From NCBI RefSeq assembly GCF_001640805.2, contig NC_066843.1:1-64000 (forward strand): a stretch of DNA of 64,000 bases, in the 5' to 3' direction. The translations under genes were made by a program, and so were the position numbers. The notes beneath the pieces were generated by a model. It worked only from the letters and a program-made list of their open reading frames with translations. It ran no database searches and was not told where the DNA came from. Shown here in pieces: positions 1-23,355 of the stretch. Position 1 is the first letter of the stretch. Each line of letters starts with the position of its first letter. The stretch is from Lates calcarifer. Its lineage: Eukaryota; Chordata; Actinopteri; Centropomidae.

Positions 1-2
1 TG

Positions 3-32
<30 letters not shown>
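3..32. repeat. (CA)n microsatellite in a psmd3 intron
   Basis: Uninterrupted CA dinucleotides at the left edge. Further short (CA/TG)n runs flank psmd3 exon 7 at about 139-152 and 292-316. Confidence 0.9.
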
Positions 33-33
<1 letters not shown>

Positions 34-132
34 GTGATCAGCAGATGAAAGAAAACACACAACTTACAATAAGAAATATTTTAATGATTCATAATTATTC
101 TGAAAACTTGTGAGAACTCAGATTTAGGTTTA

Positions 133-2707
<2,575 letters not shown>

Positions 2708-3863
2708 GGCGTCTGGAAGACAAACGGCAGAAAGTCAGGACACACACCGAGCTCCGAGCGCTACAACACGGAGAACTGAACCGGGTCTGGACCGGGTCTG
2801 GACCGAGTCTTTACCTGCACAGTCACTCTGCACCTCAGGATAACGTCACAATGACTGGCAACTGTTGGAGCGCGGTGGATTATGGGACATTACAGGCAGT
2901 ACGAGATGACGACAGAGAGCGGAGCAGGCGCAGATAATCGATCACAGATAGCTCGATACTCTTATCTTATTATTTTACAAGACAAACGGTTTTTCCTGCT
3001 GCTTCCATGTAATTCAATTTAATGTAATGCAATTCAATGTAATTTGACGTTATATAATGTAATGCACTGGATTGATAAAGTCATGTTTTACCGGGTATTC
3101 AGACTAACTAGAAACTACACTATAAAACTGACTTCAGCTTATTTCAGGTTTGTCACACACAACATCTCAACAACTATTTATTACAACAACTAATAATAAT
3201 GATGATAATAATAATACATGTTGCTGTGTGGAAACACTGTGATCCAGGTGAGCACACCTGTGGTTCCTGGTTTTATTTCCACTGAAGAAAAACAAAACAT
3301 CATGAGTCAAAAACCTTCAATGATTCAATGAGTCTCCTACACTGAGACTCTGTGGAGGTTTTCTCTCCAGCAGTTGCTCACACACAGTGTTTACCTGTCT
3401 GATACAGGTGAGTGTGACTCTGTGATCTCTGTGATCCTGCAGCCTCAGTCTGATGAACCTGTTTCACATCACTTAAACCACATCAACAAACACCTGAGAG
3501 GAGCCTCGGTTTAACGACAGGTTTATTTCATCACCTTTTGGACACTAACCCCTAACAGGATAGAAAGTCCACTGCTTTAATCACTCCCTATGAGCCTTTC
3601 AGTCTTCTTGGATTGATCGGTTTTATTGACGATGATCAACTCATCCTTAAGATGGATTTCTCTGAGGTAGGTCTGGAGGTCCTTAAGGAGGTTCTAGGAG
3701 TTCTTAAGGAGTTTTAAGGGTCCTTGAGAGGTTTCCAGGGGTCCTTGAGGAGATATGAATGACTCTGATGATTTCCAACCTCTCCAGGAGACCAGGTGGG
3801 CCATTTCACCAAATATAGAGACCATGACCTCCTCCTGGTCTCCTCCAGGTGGCACTCTGTCCT
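2708..3863. other. Intergenic: psmd3 promoter side and lrrc3c 3' flank
   Basis: GC-rich sequence directly upstream of the psmd3 ATG (2708-2930) is the likely promoter and 5' UTR; no TATA box is obvious. From 2940 to 3240 the DNA is AT-rich and low complexity. TTTATT around 3522 and 3624 on the plus strand gives AATAAA on the minus strand, so either could be the lrrc3c polyadenylation signal. No coding exon was found. Confidence 0.5.
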
Positions 3864-5545
3864 CTACACCTGGTGGCTCTGCAGGGACTTCAGGTACTCC
3901 ACGTGGCGGCGGGCGTCCTCCTGGTTCTGTCGGATGTAGCAGACCAGGTAGAGATGACCATGGAGAACCAGAGGAACATGGTGACCAGCATCACCACATC
4001 GGTGGTTCTCCTCACAGACAGACACAGATCCCAGTCCTCCACCAGTAAGACCAGCGGCATCCCAACAGCTCCTGGAACAGGAAACACTCACTGTCACAAC
4101 AGTCTGTGAACGCAACACAGCTTCACCTGGACGTCACATAAAGATTTAAAATTAAATTACATTACATCACAGAGAGCTGCAGGACTGATCCTAAAACCAG
4201 GCAGTAAGTTAGCATGTTAGCATGTTATAGCCTAACATTAGCTTTTTACTTGTAGAGATTGTATTTAGGCTTCAGGGAGGGAACCAGGCTGATGCTACCT
4301 TCAGGGCTGGACTACAGAAACATATCATCACTGGGACGTTATCATTTAATGGTCATTTGACTTGACGTTGTCCACTGCTCTGATTGGCTGATGAGTGTAA
4401 ACGTACCGAGGTTTGGGAGGTCAGAGGTTTGACAGACGACCTCGTTCAGAGATGATGGATCCAGATCCAACTGAGGCATCGACAGCTGAACACAAACGAG
4501 AGACACAGTGAAACATCAGAGAATCAAACAGTTTCTTCTGTGGTTAAAAGATTTTTACACCTTCACTCCTGATGATGATCAGTGTTCATGATCAATGTTC
4601 AATAAGAGCTTTATACTCACCTGCATCCTACAGTCACAGTGCCAGGGGTTGTGCGTCAGGTTGGCGGCAGCTCGCAGCCGCGAGCGCCGCTGGGTCCAGT
4701 GCAGACAGCCAATTGGATGAGAGGTCCAGGAAACGAAGAGAGGACTCCAAACCCCGGAAACAACCGGCTTCAAGAGAGGAGAGCTGAGAGGAAACAGGAA
4801 ACTGAAGCTGAAACCTGAATGAACCACAGTTACCTGTCCAATAGAAACCAGGTGTTTCAGTACCTGGTTGTGTGACAGGTCGAGCTCATTGAGCAGCAAC
4901 AGGTCAGAGAACGAATCAGTCGGCAGAAAGCTGAGCAGGTTTTTATCCAGAAACAGACGAATGGTGAGATTAGAGAGGCCGACAGGTACCTGGGGACACA
5001 ACACACCTGGGCAGGTTAGAGAGGGAAACTTTAACATAGACAGGTGTTTCAGGAGGACATTAGGAAACTCTTTCTTTGTCTATAAAGATGTTTAAAATGT
5101 GAGAACATCTGTTTTCAGCTGTTTGAAGCTACACTAGCAGTTTCCCCTTGCTTGTGGTCTTTCTGCTAAGCTAGGCTAAACACATCCTGGACCTCTCCAA
5201 GGATTTCTGAAAAGCAAGAATGTAAAATAGACGGGAAAATAACCAAATTGTGGTGATTGGGTTTTTAGTTTTCAGATGAGTCCTCACAATGTATAAATGA
5301 AACCTGGTCCCTGTAGGACACATACATGTACGTGTCCCCATAACATCATTAACACCTCAGACAGACCTGTGTCAGTCTCAGTCCACTGCAGCGGACCGTC
5401 AGTCCTCCATCCGGCTTCTCCAAATATTGACATATGTTGTTGGCGGAGAATCTGTTGCCGGCGGCGCCAGAGAGCGACGGTAAAACGGTGATGATGTCAT
5501 CATGAGGTTGGGCGCGGGGAGGACGAGGAGGGAGGAGGAGGCATC
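3864..5545 (-). CDS. lrrc3c: Leucine-rich repeat-containing protein 3 family, LRRC3C-like
   Basis: Predicted single-pass membrane LRR protein of unknown biochemical role. Coding exons in gene order: 5367-5545 (5' limit uncertain), 4864-4989, 4621-4783, 4407-4485, 3864-4071. The order is a hydrophobic leader (GCLLLPPRPPRAQ), LRRNT-like segment (NICQYLEKPDGG), LRRs (NELDLSHNQ, RFLDLSSNWLSAL), LRRCT (NPWHCDCRMQ), a membrane segment (VVMLVTMFLWFSMVIS) and the family tail RQNQEDARRHVEYLKSL. The tail defines the LRRC3 family; the position next to psmd3 matches human LRRC3C on 17q21. Frame breaks: one extra base near the run of GCGG in exon 3, between LDPAALA and LRAAANLTHNPW, and one missing base in the last exon between MVIS and YLVCYIR. 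The start codon is unresolved: 'ttcccctcgcag' at 5546 looks like an acceptor, so an upstream exon may supply it. Assembly error is likelier than a pseudogene. Confidence 0.87.
4176..4330. mobile_element. Short TIR-element copy in an lrrc3c intron
   Basis: This segment, read on the minus strand, matches both outer parts of the longer element at 50056-50718: 'tagtccagccctgaag' with 'agcctggttcc', and 'aggactgatcc' with 'accaggcagtaagttagc'. The middle is missing, so this is a deletion derivative or a shorter member of the family. Confidence 0.55.
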
Positions 5546-5650
5546 CTGCGAGGGGAAAGGTCCACCACAGAAGAAGAGGGTGGAGGTGGTTTCACAGTGA
5601 GAGACATGATGAGAACGTCCTCGGTTTGATGGAAGAGTGATTCTCCAACA

Positions 5651-5693
5651 TGACCTCAGAGGTCAGAGGTCAGGGGTCAGAGGTCAGGGGTGA
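5651..5693 (+). promoter_or_regulatory. Array of nuclear-receptor half sites with 1-bp spacing (DR1-like)
   Basis: Five AGGTCA-type hexamers occur in direct repeat with one base between each: 5660, 5667, 5674 (GGGTCA), 5681 and 5688 (GGGTGA), preceded by an inverted TGACCT at 5651. DR1 is the arrangement bound by RXR heterodimers and HNF4-type receptors. It lies between the divergent lrrc3c and wnk4 genes, just upstream of lrrc3c. It may equally be a chance tandem repeat. Confidence 0.4.
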
Positions 5694-5825
5694 AACAGTG
5701 ATTAAAGTCTGAGAAGACAGAAGAGTTTCAGTGTTGATGACAGCGACCTCTGCTGGTCTGTAACTGACTGACATCAACTCAGACCTGATACATAATCAAT
5801 AACACACTTTACACATGGTCAGAGA

Positions 5826-6022
5826 GTGATGGAGGAGGAGGAGAGGAAAGGACAGGGAGGAGGAGAGGAGGAGAGGAGGAGAGGAAGAAGAGGAGGGAGG
5901 AGGAGAGGAAGAGGAGGAGGAAGAGGAGAGGACAGGGAGGGAGGAGAGGAGAGGAGGAGGAGGAGAGGAGGAGAGGAGGAGGAAGAGGAGAAGGGAGGAG
6001 GAGGAGGAGAGGAGGAGAGGAC
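5826..6022. repeat. (GGA)n-rich polypurine tract
   Basis: About 200 bases of almost pure G and A, mostly GAGGAG and GGAGGA. It gives long meaningless open frames on both strands. Confidence 0.9.
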
Positions 6023-7240
6023 CACTGAAAAAGTTCTGATCTTGTTTTATCCTGGGGGGAGACGTTTTTCATGAGGATTTGGTTTCTACGTTTGTTTTTA
6101 ATTATTCTGATTGAACTGATCAGTTTTTCAGCTGAAGCTGCAGGAAATATTTTTCTGTTTCAGGTCAAAGTGCAGAGCTGCGTCATTATTAAATTATTTA
6201 TTAAAATGAATAAACTCATTAGAAATGAATCTCCTGTAAAGATGAAAACAGAGTCAGACAGAAGATTTGAGAAGAGACGGATAAGACGAGAGAACAAAGA
6301 GATGAAGACGGATTAACAAAGAGAATAAACGACAGATTAATCCTCTGAGATTAGAAACAACAGGTGGAGGAGAAAAGAAAAAAGAAAATCTCCTTTGAGC
6401 TGCTGAAAACGACTGAACAGAAAATCACAGCGTTAAACTGAGAAAAGAGTTTGATTCTTTATCAGCAGTCAGCAGCTTCATTTAGTCTATTTCTGCTGAT
6501 GTGAAGTGTTTTTCTGCTTCACATTAAATCTGACCTGACAGAAAATATAAAGTGACAGTGAAACATATCAGAGTATAAACAGGACCAGGTCACTCTGCTC
6601 ACTGAGAAACACCCAGTATTTTATCACTATTATTATTATTCATACTAAATCTCTATTAGAAATATGATTTAACAAATCACAGTTTATTCTTTATTTTATA
6701 TTTATCTATGATAACACATCTTTATTCTGGCTGTTTTGTTGGTTAATCTCAGATACTGATTGATTGATTGATTGATTGATTGATCATAAATGATATTAGT
6801 GAACATTAAAGACAAACAGGAAACGACAGAAGAGAAGAAGTTTCGTACTCACGTGTTGATGCTGTGTCAGAGAAGCGGCAGCAGCTGTCAGACTGAAGGA
6901 CGAATTGACAGATCTGATCCTCACACGACTGACACACACACACACACACACACAGACACACACACACACACACACAAACAAACAAACAAACACACAAACA
7001 AATAAATAAATATGAGGGTTACATTTATAGTGAACCCGTGGTTCATGTTCAGTTAATTGACTCTTATTTACAGTGAAATGTGATTTTTAAAAATAAAAAG
7101 AAGACGTGAGAATATAAATGATCAGTGATCAGTGATCAGAGCGGAGACAGCGCCCTCTGCTGGACTCACCGTCACATGACAACATGTCGTAGTCAAACAG
7201 ACCTGAGATCAGCTGACACACAGTCAGAGTCTATCAGGCA
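6023..7240. other. Intergenic between lrrc3c and wnk4
   Basis: AT-rich sequence with a (GATT)n run near 6762-6784, a (CA)n run at about 6928-6975 and an adjoining (CAAA)n run. No conserved peptide or RNA gene was seen. Confidence 0.5.
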
Positions 7241-7529
7241 GGTGACAGGTGTCCGGTGGGCGGGGCTTGTCGCAGCTCGTGCAGTCTGCTCAGCGCTGAT
7301 AGAGCTCGTGCTGTGTCTCAGTCTGACCCGGGTTTAAAAAATGACTTGTTTATTCTCGGAGCGAAGAAGAAGAAGAAGCAGCTGGAGGGTTTGTTCAGTG
7401 TCGTCAGGCTGAGGCGGACTGAGGAGGACCCTGTTCGGACCTGGACTTTAAAGAGGTTTCTGTGGTTTTACTGGTTCCAGTTTTTCCGCCTCATCAACTC
7501 ACCCACAACAACTACAACTGCACACAGTG
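7241..7529 (+). promoter_or_regulatory. wnk4: Candidate wnk4 promoter and 5' untranslated exon
   Basis: A GC-box-like GGGCGGGGC at about 7258-7266 is followed by sequence ending in a plausible 5' splice site (ACA|GTGAGT near 7530), upstream of the wnk4 coding start. This is inference from composition and position; no transcript evidence is available. Confidence 0.3.
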
Positions 7530-8045
7530 AGTCAACCTTAACACAACATAATGCCAATATAATGTAATAAACGTGTGTTGGTGCAGCTGCAGGACAACAC
7601 GTTAGTTTCATTAGAATAAAACAACCTGAAATAAAAACGCCTTCAAAAGTATCTAATAATATTCACATTAATAATCATAATAATCTTAATATGAATTTTT
7701 AAGAAAACCAAAAATCATGTGGTCAAATATAAATAATAATAATAATAATAAAATTATAAATAAATATGATCCAGGATCCAGGATCCAGGTACCTGAAGTC
7801 TGTGATCAGGTGAAGTGCTGCACTCTTCCTGCCCACGCACCGATCAGTACCAGGTTAAAACCCTGATTAGAAGTGGGACGTGGTCTCACCTCTGTCAGAC
7901 GACCTGATTCAATGATGATCATTTAGAGTTTGACCTCTGTTCATGTTTCAGGCTCCTCCCACTCCTCTGACATCACAGCGAGGGACTCGAACCTGTGACA
8001 CATGAGCCTCGCCCACGACCAGGTGAGGAGGAGAAGGGTCTGAGG

Positions 8046-18101
<10,056 letters not shown>

Positions 18102-19550
18102 AGACATGATAAAGATGAACAGGAAGAGGAAACATGAAAATCTCCATCTGATCAAACTCATTTTTAGATTTATTTTAATTTCTCTGTTTTCTTCAGCACT
18201 TTACAGTAGAAACACTGAGACTCAATGATTCTGTTTTATTAAACTGACGAGAGTTAAAACACAGCTCAGGACTCTGACTCTGATCAGTGAGTTTCTGCTG
18301 GAACAGATGATTTCACTGATTTTAGATCTGATCTGATTTTTCTGTTTGTATGAATCAATTATCTGATGTAAATATTTCACAAACCTGCTGCTCAATCTGT
18401 TTCTGTTTCCACTGAAGCAATTTAAAGATGATTTAAAGAATAATTATTGTGATATTTAAAGAGAGACTGACCTGATGTTTGAAGCCTGCAGGCGTTCTGA
18501 TCAGGTGACGTCCAGCTGAGACAAACATGATTATTATTTCAGTTTGTAAAGTTTGCTGTTCACAGATATTAAACCTGATATATTTTGGTTGTTTGCTGTC
18601 TCCTGGAGTTTCAGTGTTTTCTGTTCAATAAAAGTTTCCTTAAATGACAGAATTATGTTTGTTTTACATTCACCATTAAGTTAAGCTTCAGAGTTTAGAA
18701 AATGGGAAACAGGAAAGTCTGGTGACACCTGGTGGGCAGGTGGAGTATGACAGGAGACTGTACTGAGGAGGAGAGGAGGCAGGAGGAGCTGTGACACACC
18801 TGTTCAGAGACAGGAGGTCAGGTGGTTTATAGGAACTCACAGGTGTTTTCTAACAGTCTGACACACCTGTGAAACAGATGTGATCAGATGTGTTTTTAGA
18901 AACATGTTGGACAAGCTCTGAGAGTCTGATCTGAACTGTTTCCTCTCCTGTGTTTTTGACTGAAGAAAAGGTGGAAAAGTTTAATTCTAGTTTAAATAGA
19001 GCTAAGAACAAACACCTGAATCTTTTAGTCCTTTTTAAACTGAGGAGGTGCACTGCCTCCCCCCGTGGCTAAAACCAGAATTACAACAACAAAACCTTTT
19101 TCTCACCGACAAACTTCATCACATCAGAAGTTTGGTTGCTGAAGACTCTGACGGTGAAAGTCCTGTGGGTGATGTTTCCCTGACTCCGAGCTCCAGTGAT
19201 TTTACTCATTTACAGTTTATTCTTGCTCAAAGAAACAGATCAGAGGTTCTTAACTTTTTTACGAGTGCAACTTCCTGTTGAGAAACAAACATTTTCACTT
19301 CTCTGGCTGTTTTTTTTCTCTCAGGGTTAAAGTTTAAATGTGGCATCACAGCTTCACACAGCTGCTGATGAAGCGGCTGTAAACTGTTTATTTTGCTGTG
19401 ACTGGTATATTGCTCGAGAAATAGGTTTTACTTTCAGTATCTGTTCAAAATGATGACACTAATAAATCACATTGTTTTCTTGCATCATGTGAAACATTAA
19501 CTTGTGGTTGGATCAGAACTGTCTCCCTTTGGAAATCCAGGGGATTACCA
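18102..19550. other. wnk4 3' untranslated region and intergenic DNA
   Basis: The wnk4 3' UTR probably runs to the AATAAA at 18627-18632. Beyond it, 18660-19550 shows no gene I recognise; a 77-residue open frame at 19048-19281 has no family resemblance and no splice context. Confidence 0.5.
18627..18632 (+). terminator. wnk4: Polyadenylation signal, probable wnk4
   Basis: AATAAA about 530 bases after the last possible wnk4 stop, followed by T-rich sequence. Confidence 0.6.
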
Positions 19551-19557
19551 CCACTGC

Positions 19558-19708
19558 ATTTTCTCTTTCACTTGGTATCACACGTGAGTTTGATCAGCCA
19601 ATAGAAAAACAGTAGCAGGACTCTGTTCCTTCCACAATAAAAGCTGAACACTGATCATCAGATATTCAGATTCTCTCAACACGACTCACCTGTGATGATC
19701 TGAACCAG
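19558..19708 (+). promoter_or_regulatory. Interferon-type promoter and 5' exon of gene A
   Basis: The reverse complement of 19558-19571 is GTGAAAGAGAAAAT, matching the GAAANNGAAA core of an interferon-stimulated response element. A CCAAT box (cagccaatagaaaaa) follows at 19595-19609, then a weak TATA-like AATAAAAG. A 5' untranslated exon ends at 19708 with CAG|GTAAGA. The same CCAAT block recurs at 29325 ahead of gene C. Confidence 0.55.
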
Positions 19709-20668
19709 GTAAGACAACAAAATTCTTTCATGATCTCATAAAATATGAATTCTTTCTTCGTTTTTTAAAATATTTAAATCAGTATATTACACACAGTATG
19801 TTAGAAAATATCACCACAAGATAAAACTAACCTGTTGATTCTGGAGCTATCAAACACAATGAGAACATCCTGTTGCTCATGTATTGTCAAAATTAGATAT
19901 AGATATGGACAACACAGATGAGTACCACTGGAAATCTCAGGAGCAGTGTGGCCAATAGTTAATATTCAGTCAAAACATGACCATTGTACAAAATGAAAAA
20001 AAAAAAATTAGAATGGCCAAAGTTTTTGAGAAGACTTCATGTGATGCATTTAATGACCTCACAGACCTCCATCGTTAACAATGTCACCTAAAAACCACAT
20101 TATTACGACCTCCTCCTCCATAGTCAGTGCTGCCCTCTAGTGGACGCATTGTTTAACATCAGTGCTAACATAAAGGACAAATGGAAGTGTGAGGGCAGTG
20201 ATGGTTATATTGTTTGAAATGGACACATCTGTTTTCATATGTAAAGAGGAATTAATGAGCCTCATGACTCAGTGGAGCTACAGCGGTTTACTGGTTTTAC
20301 TTAACTTCCGCATTATGATCAAATAATCAACCTCACAATGGAAATATTTCTTTGACGGTAAAACAGGACTGGATGAGTTTGCAGAACTTTTTTTAAGATT
20401 AGTTTTTGGGGACTTCATGTGTATTTGATCATGCAGAGACAGAAAATGTGCCGGCTGGGAATCAAACCCAGAACTCACCACTCAGCTGTTGGGTCGCCCC
20501 GAGGTCCAAAACTGAGGCTGAACTGTTTGGTTCTATTTCATTGACTGGATGTTCACTTCATTCAGTCCTGTACATCTACACTTAGTCTAGTCATTAACAA
20601 CAAAGTGTTCTTGTTGTTTCCCTCTCAGGTTGGAGCAGCAGCTGGACTTTAGTTACTGAGCCGAGCTG

Positions 20669-21815
20669 ATGGGGAATCAGAACACATGTAACCCAGAAAC
20701 CAGTCAGACTGGAGACAAGAAGACTGATGCAGAAGAGATGGAGAAAGAACTGGATGAATTTCAGTGAGTCTTTGAAAATGAACAGGTTCATAATGAAAGA
20801 TAATATATTGTCAAAGATCCTGAAACAGGAGGAGCTGTAGTAGAAAGTAACATCTGAACACATCATTTTAAGATGGACTACTGAAAATGACTTTGGTTTA
20901 AATGACAAGTTTAAGATGCTTCTGTCTTTAATTTCTTCTTACAGAAGGTCCTGTCTAAGATTCTCACACATTATGATGTTGGAACACATTATAATGATGG
21001 AACACGTAAGGACGACATTAATGAAGACATTAAGTCAACCACTGATAAATCGTGCAATAGAAAACTGTCAGGATGAAACTGTTTGTCAGTGGCTGAGACA
21101 GAACTCAGATACTTTCGTCAAACTTGTGGACATGTTTCATTTCCTGAAAAAACACATTGATGAAGAAGAGAAGAAGAACCACAGTGACAGTGTGGACATC
21201 ACCTTTTTGGCTCATGGATCGATCAGAGGCTCCATGATCCCAGCCAGCTGTCTGCTGCCTCTGTCCACCATCACAGACGTGCTCCTCTATTCTCCCTGGA
21301 ACTGTGTTTCCACCTCTAAAGTGGTCTATGGTATTGCTACAGGACTCATCAAACCTCAGCACAGAGTTTTTCGCTGTAGGAAAGAAAATGGTTGTAAAAT
21401 TCCAGAGGAAAAACATCGTCCCATCAAACTGCCCAACCACTGGAACTCTCTGAAGGAAGCTGGAGGACGGATGATCCCAAACATCATGGTTAGTCCTCTT
21501 GAACCAGAGGACGGTGTGTGGAGAAGCTTTGAGTCTCTCACAAAGACACATGGTCCACCAGGAAGAAACCGGATCATCATCCCGTTCATCGTCCCAGGAG
21601 AGACAAGTGTCCCGTTCTCTGTGGTCACTTTGGCTCTGTCTCTGGTCCTCCTCTCCTCCAGGTTTAAAGCCACCGTTCACCTCGCTGCCTGTCTGAGTGA
21701 TGGATCTGTTGGACAGAAGCTTGACAGGAAGTATCTGGAGGAGCAGTACGTCTGCACCATCGACAACACTGTGATGGAAGTTTCAGAGGACATGTTCAGC
21801 AGGAGGTTTGGTTAA
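20669..21815 (+). CDS. Gene A: short N terminus plus uncharacterised HG…NC domain protein (321 aa)
   Basis: Two coding exons, 20669-20763 and 20945-21815, joined at phase 2 (CA|A); lengths sum to 966 bases, a multiple of three. The N terminus MGNQNT fits an N-myristoylation signal (Gly2, Thr6), then an acidic helix ends DEFQ at the junction. The second exon encodes about 290 residues closely similar to the last exon of gene C. Conserved blocks: NCQDETVCQWLRQNS, DITFLAHGSI, MIPASCLLPL, DVLLYSPWNC, NIMVSP, GRNRIIIPF, VVTLALSL, HLAACL. I do not recognise a named family. A hydrophobic strand ending in His-Gly and a second ending in Cys recall the clan CD (caspase/CHAT) layout, as hypothesis only. 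The 5' exon at 19708 splices to 20629, 40 bases before the ATG. Polyadenylation signals at 22475 and 22486. Confidence 0.82.
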
Positions 21816-22770
21816 ACATCGTCCACATGTTTGAGACCACTTCATGGTCAAAACCGAACAAACCGGAGTCAGAGAGCATCAAACTCTAAATTAAGAAGCT
21901 TTTCAAGTTTTATTTTCTGTATTTACAGACAGACCCATGATCCACAGGTATGTGATATATGAAACCCAGACTGTAGGAATCCTATCCATAATGTTGTCAG
22001 ACACACTCTGAGTCTGTCAGTGGTAAAAACAAGAACTTCAGTGGACGGACTTTGACGTGGATGATTGTCCATTGGATTACATTACAGCAGCTGTTGGTGG
22101 AGACTGGGTGCACTGTTCTTGATCAGTACTGCACTGAGGCTTTAAAAGGACATTTCTGGGTTCAGCTGTCCAGTTCAGTCGAGTTTAGAAAAACCTGCAT
22201 AAAGCAGCAAAGATGATTAAGATGAAAATCTTCATGTTCAATACTGAAAAATCTATGTTGTGCTGGGTGTTTTGATTTTTACTGCAGAAATCTCAGCAGA
22301 GCATTTTTATAGTCTCTGTTCTACCTGTTATTGTTTCTCTAAAGTAACTTTAGTTTTTTTGTCCAAATCATATAATGTTTAAACATTTGCTCTGACATAA
22401 ACTTCCTGACCTGAGGATGAAATGTGCAAATTAATGGACACTTTTATTTATTTGGGACCAAATGATTAAGCCTCAATAAAGGTTAAATAAAAATGATGTG
22501 TGAAGTGAACTAAGTTTCATATTGTTTCTCAGTGCTGTGACAATAAAGTATATATCTATCTATCATGTGGATTTTCTTTTCTTTTGTTCAGTAACCTTTG
22601 ACATTCCATTAGAATATTCTGATCAGCACTAAAACTAAAAAAACAGTTGTTTTTGTGTGTGTTTTTGTCACCAGGGGTAGTTTACATGAGACTAAAAGGT
22701 AAGAGAATGAGAAAATAACAAAACTAACCAGAACTATCATGTACTGCCCTGTAAGGACACGTATGATGTG
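21816..22770 (+). other. 3' untranslated region of gene A and spacer
   Basis: AT-rich 3' UTR with AATAAA at 22475-22480 and a second at 22486-22491, then AATAAA again near 22542. No coding potential was seen. Confidence 0.6.
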
Positions 22771-22860
22771 CTCATGGTCTGGTCTGATAACAGTTAATGT
22801 TCAGCAGAGAACAGATAAGAGAATCTGATCTTGATCTTGAATCCAGACTTTGCTCTGCAG

Positions 22861-22983
22861 GTGCGTCTTTACAAGAAGACACATGACTTAGAGAAACTGA
22901 GCTGCAGGAAAAACTCCAGTGAAGAAGAAAGTCTCCTTCAGTCAGGAGGCTGCAGACTCTCTCCAAACAGCTCTGAGGAACAG
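22861..22983 (+). other. Exon-like block, copy 1 (LYKKTHDLEKL… segment)
   Basis: A 123-base block bounded by 'tgctctgcag' and CAG|GTAAGA is open in one frame (RLYKKTHDLEKLSCRKNSS…SPNSSEEQ). It is nearly identical to 28083-28208 upstream of gene C. Joined in the same frame to the ApoL exon at 23327 it hits a stop (TGC TGA), so it is best seen as a 5' untranslated exon of gene B or a decayed coding exon. Function unknown. Confidence 0.4.
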
Positions 22984-23355
22984 GTAAGATACTTCTTTTT
23001 CTTCTTCTTCTCCTCCTGCAGAGTCAAGTCAAAGCCACAAATCTGACCCTGATTCATTTTCAGATAATGATCTCATTACCAGGAAACTATTTCTTTTTTC
23101 ATTGTTTCTCCAAAATCTTTACTTTGCTATAACACAAATAATATTTTAGAGTCAGTTTCATCAGTGATGGTGGTCGAGGTTTTCACAAGTCTCATCAGTT
23201 TTTCTGTCTCTTTTCTAAAATAATCGTCTGCTTAGAAAACTTAAAGACAGTCCAGCAGCAGTTTAAATAAAGACCACATTATTAGCTACATGCAGACATT
23301 TAAATGTTTATCTGCCTCTCTTGTAGACCTGCTGACCTCTCAGTGTCATCTCACC

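Noticed and set aside
2708..3863. Search for csf3 or a gasdermin gene expected beside psmd3 from human synteny
   Set aside because: No peptide resembling either was found in this interval or elsewhere in the window.
5809..6074. Leu/Pro/Ser-rich and Glu/Arg-rich open frames on both strands
   Set aside because: They are translations of a (GGA)n tract with no splice context or family.
8002..8022. Alternative wnk4 start ATG at 8002 followed by CAG|GTGAGG
   Set aside because: Frame closes shortly if unspliced and no partner exon is evident; kept the ATG at 8046 as the working start.
19048..19281. 77-residue plus-strand frame (MHCLPPWLKPELQQQN…)
   Set aside because: No recognisable family, no promoter or splice support; possibly an old repeat remnant.
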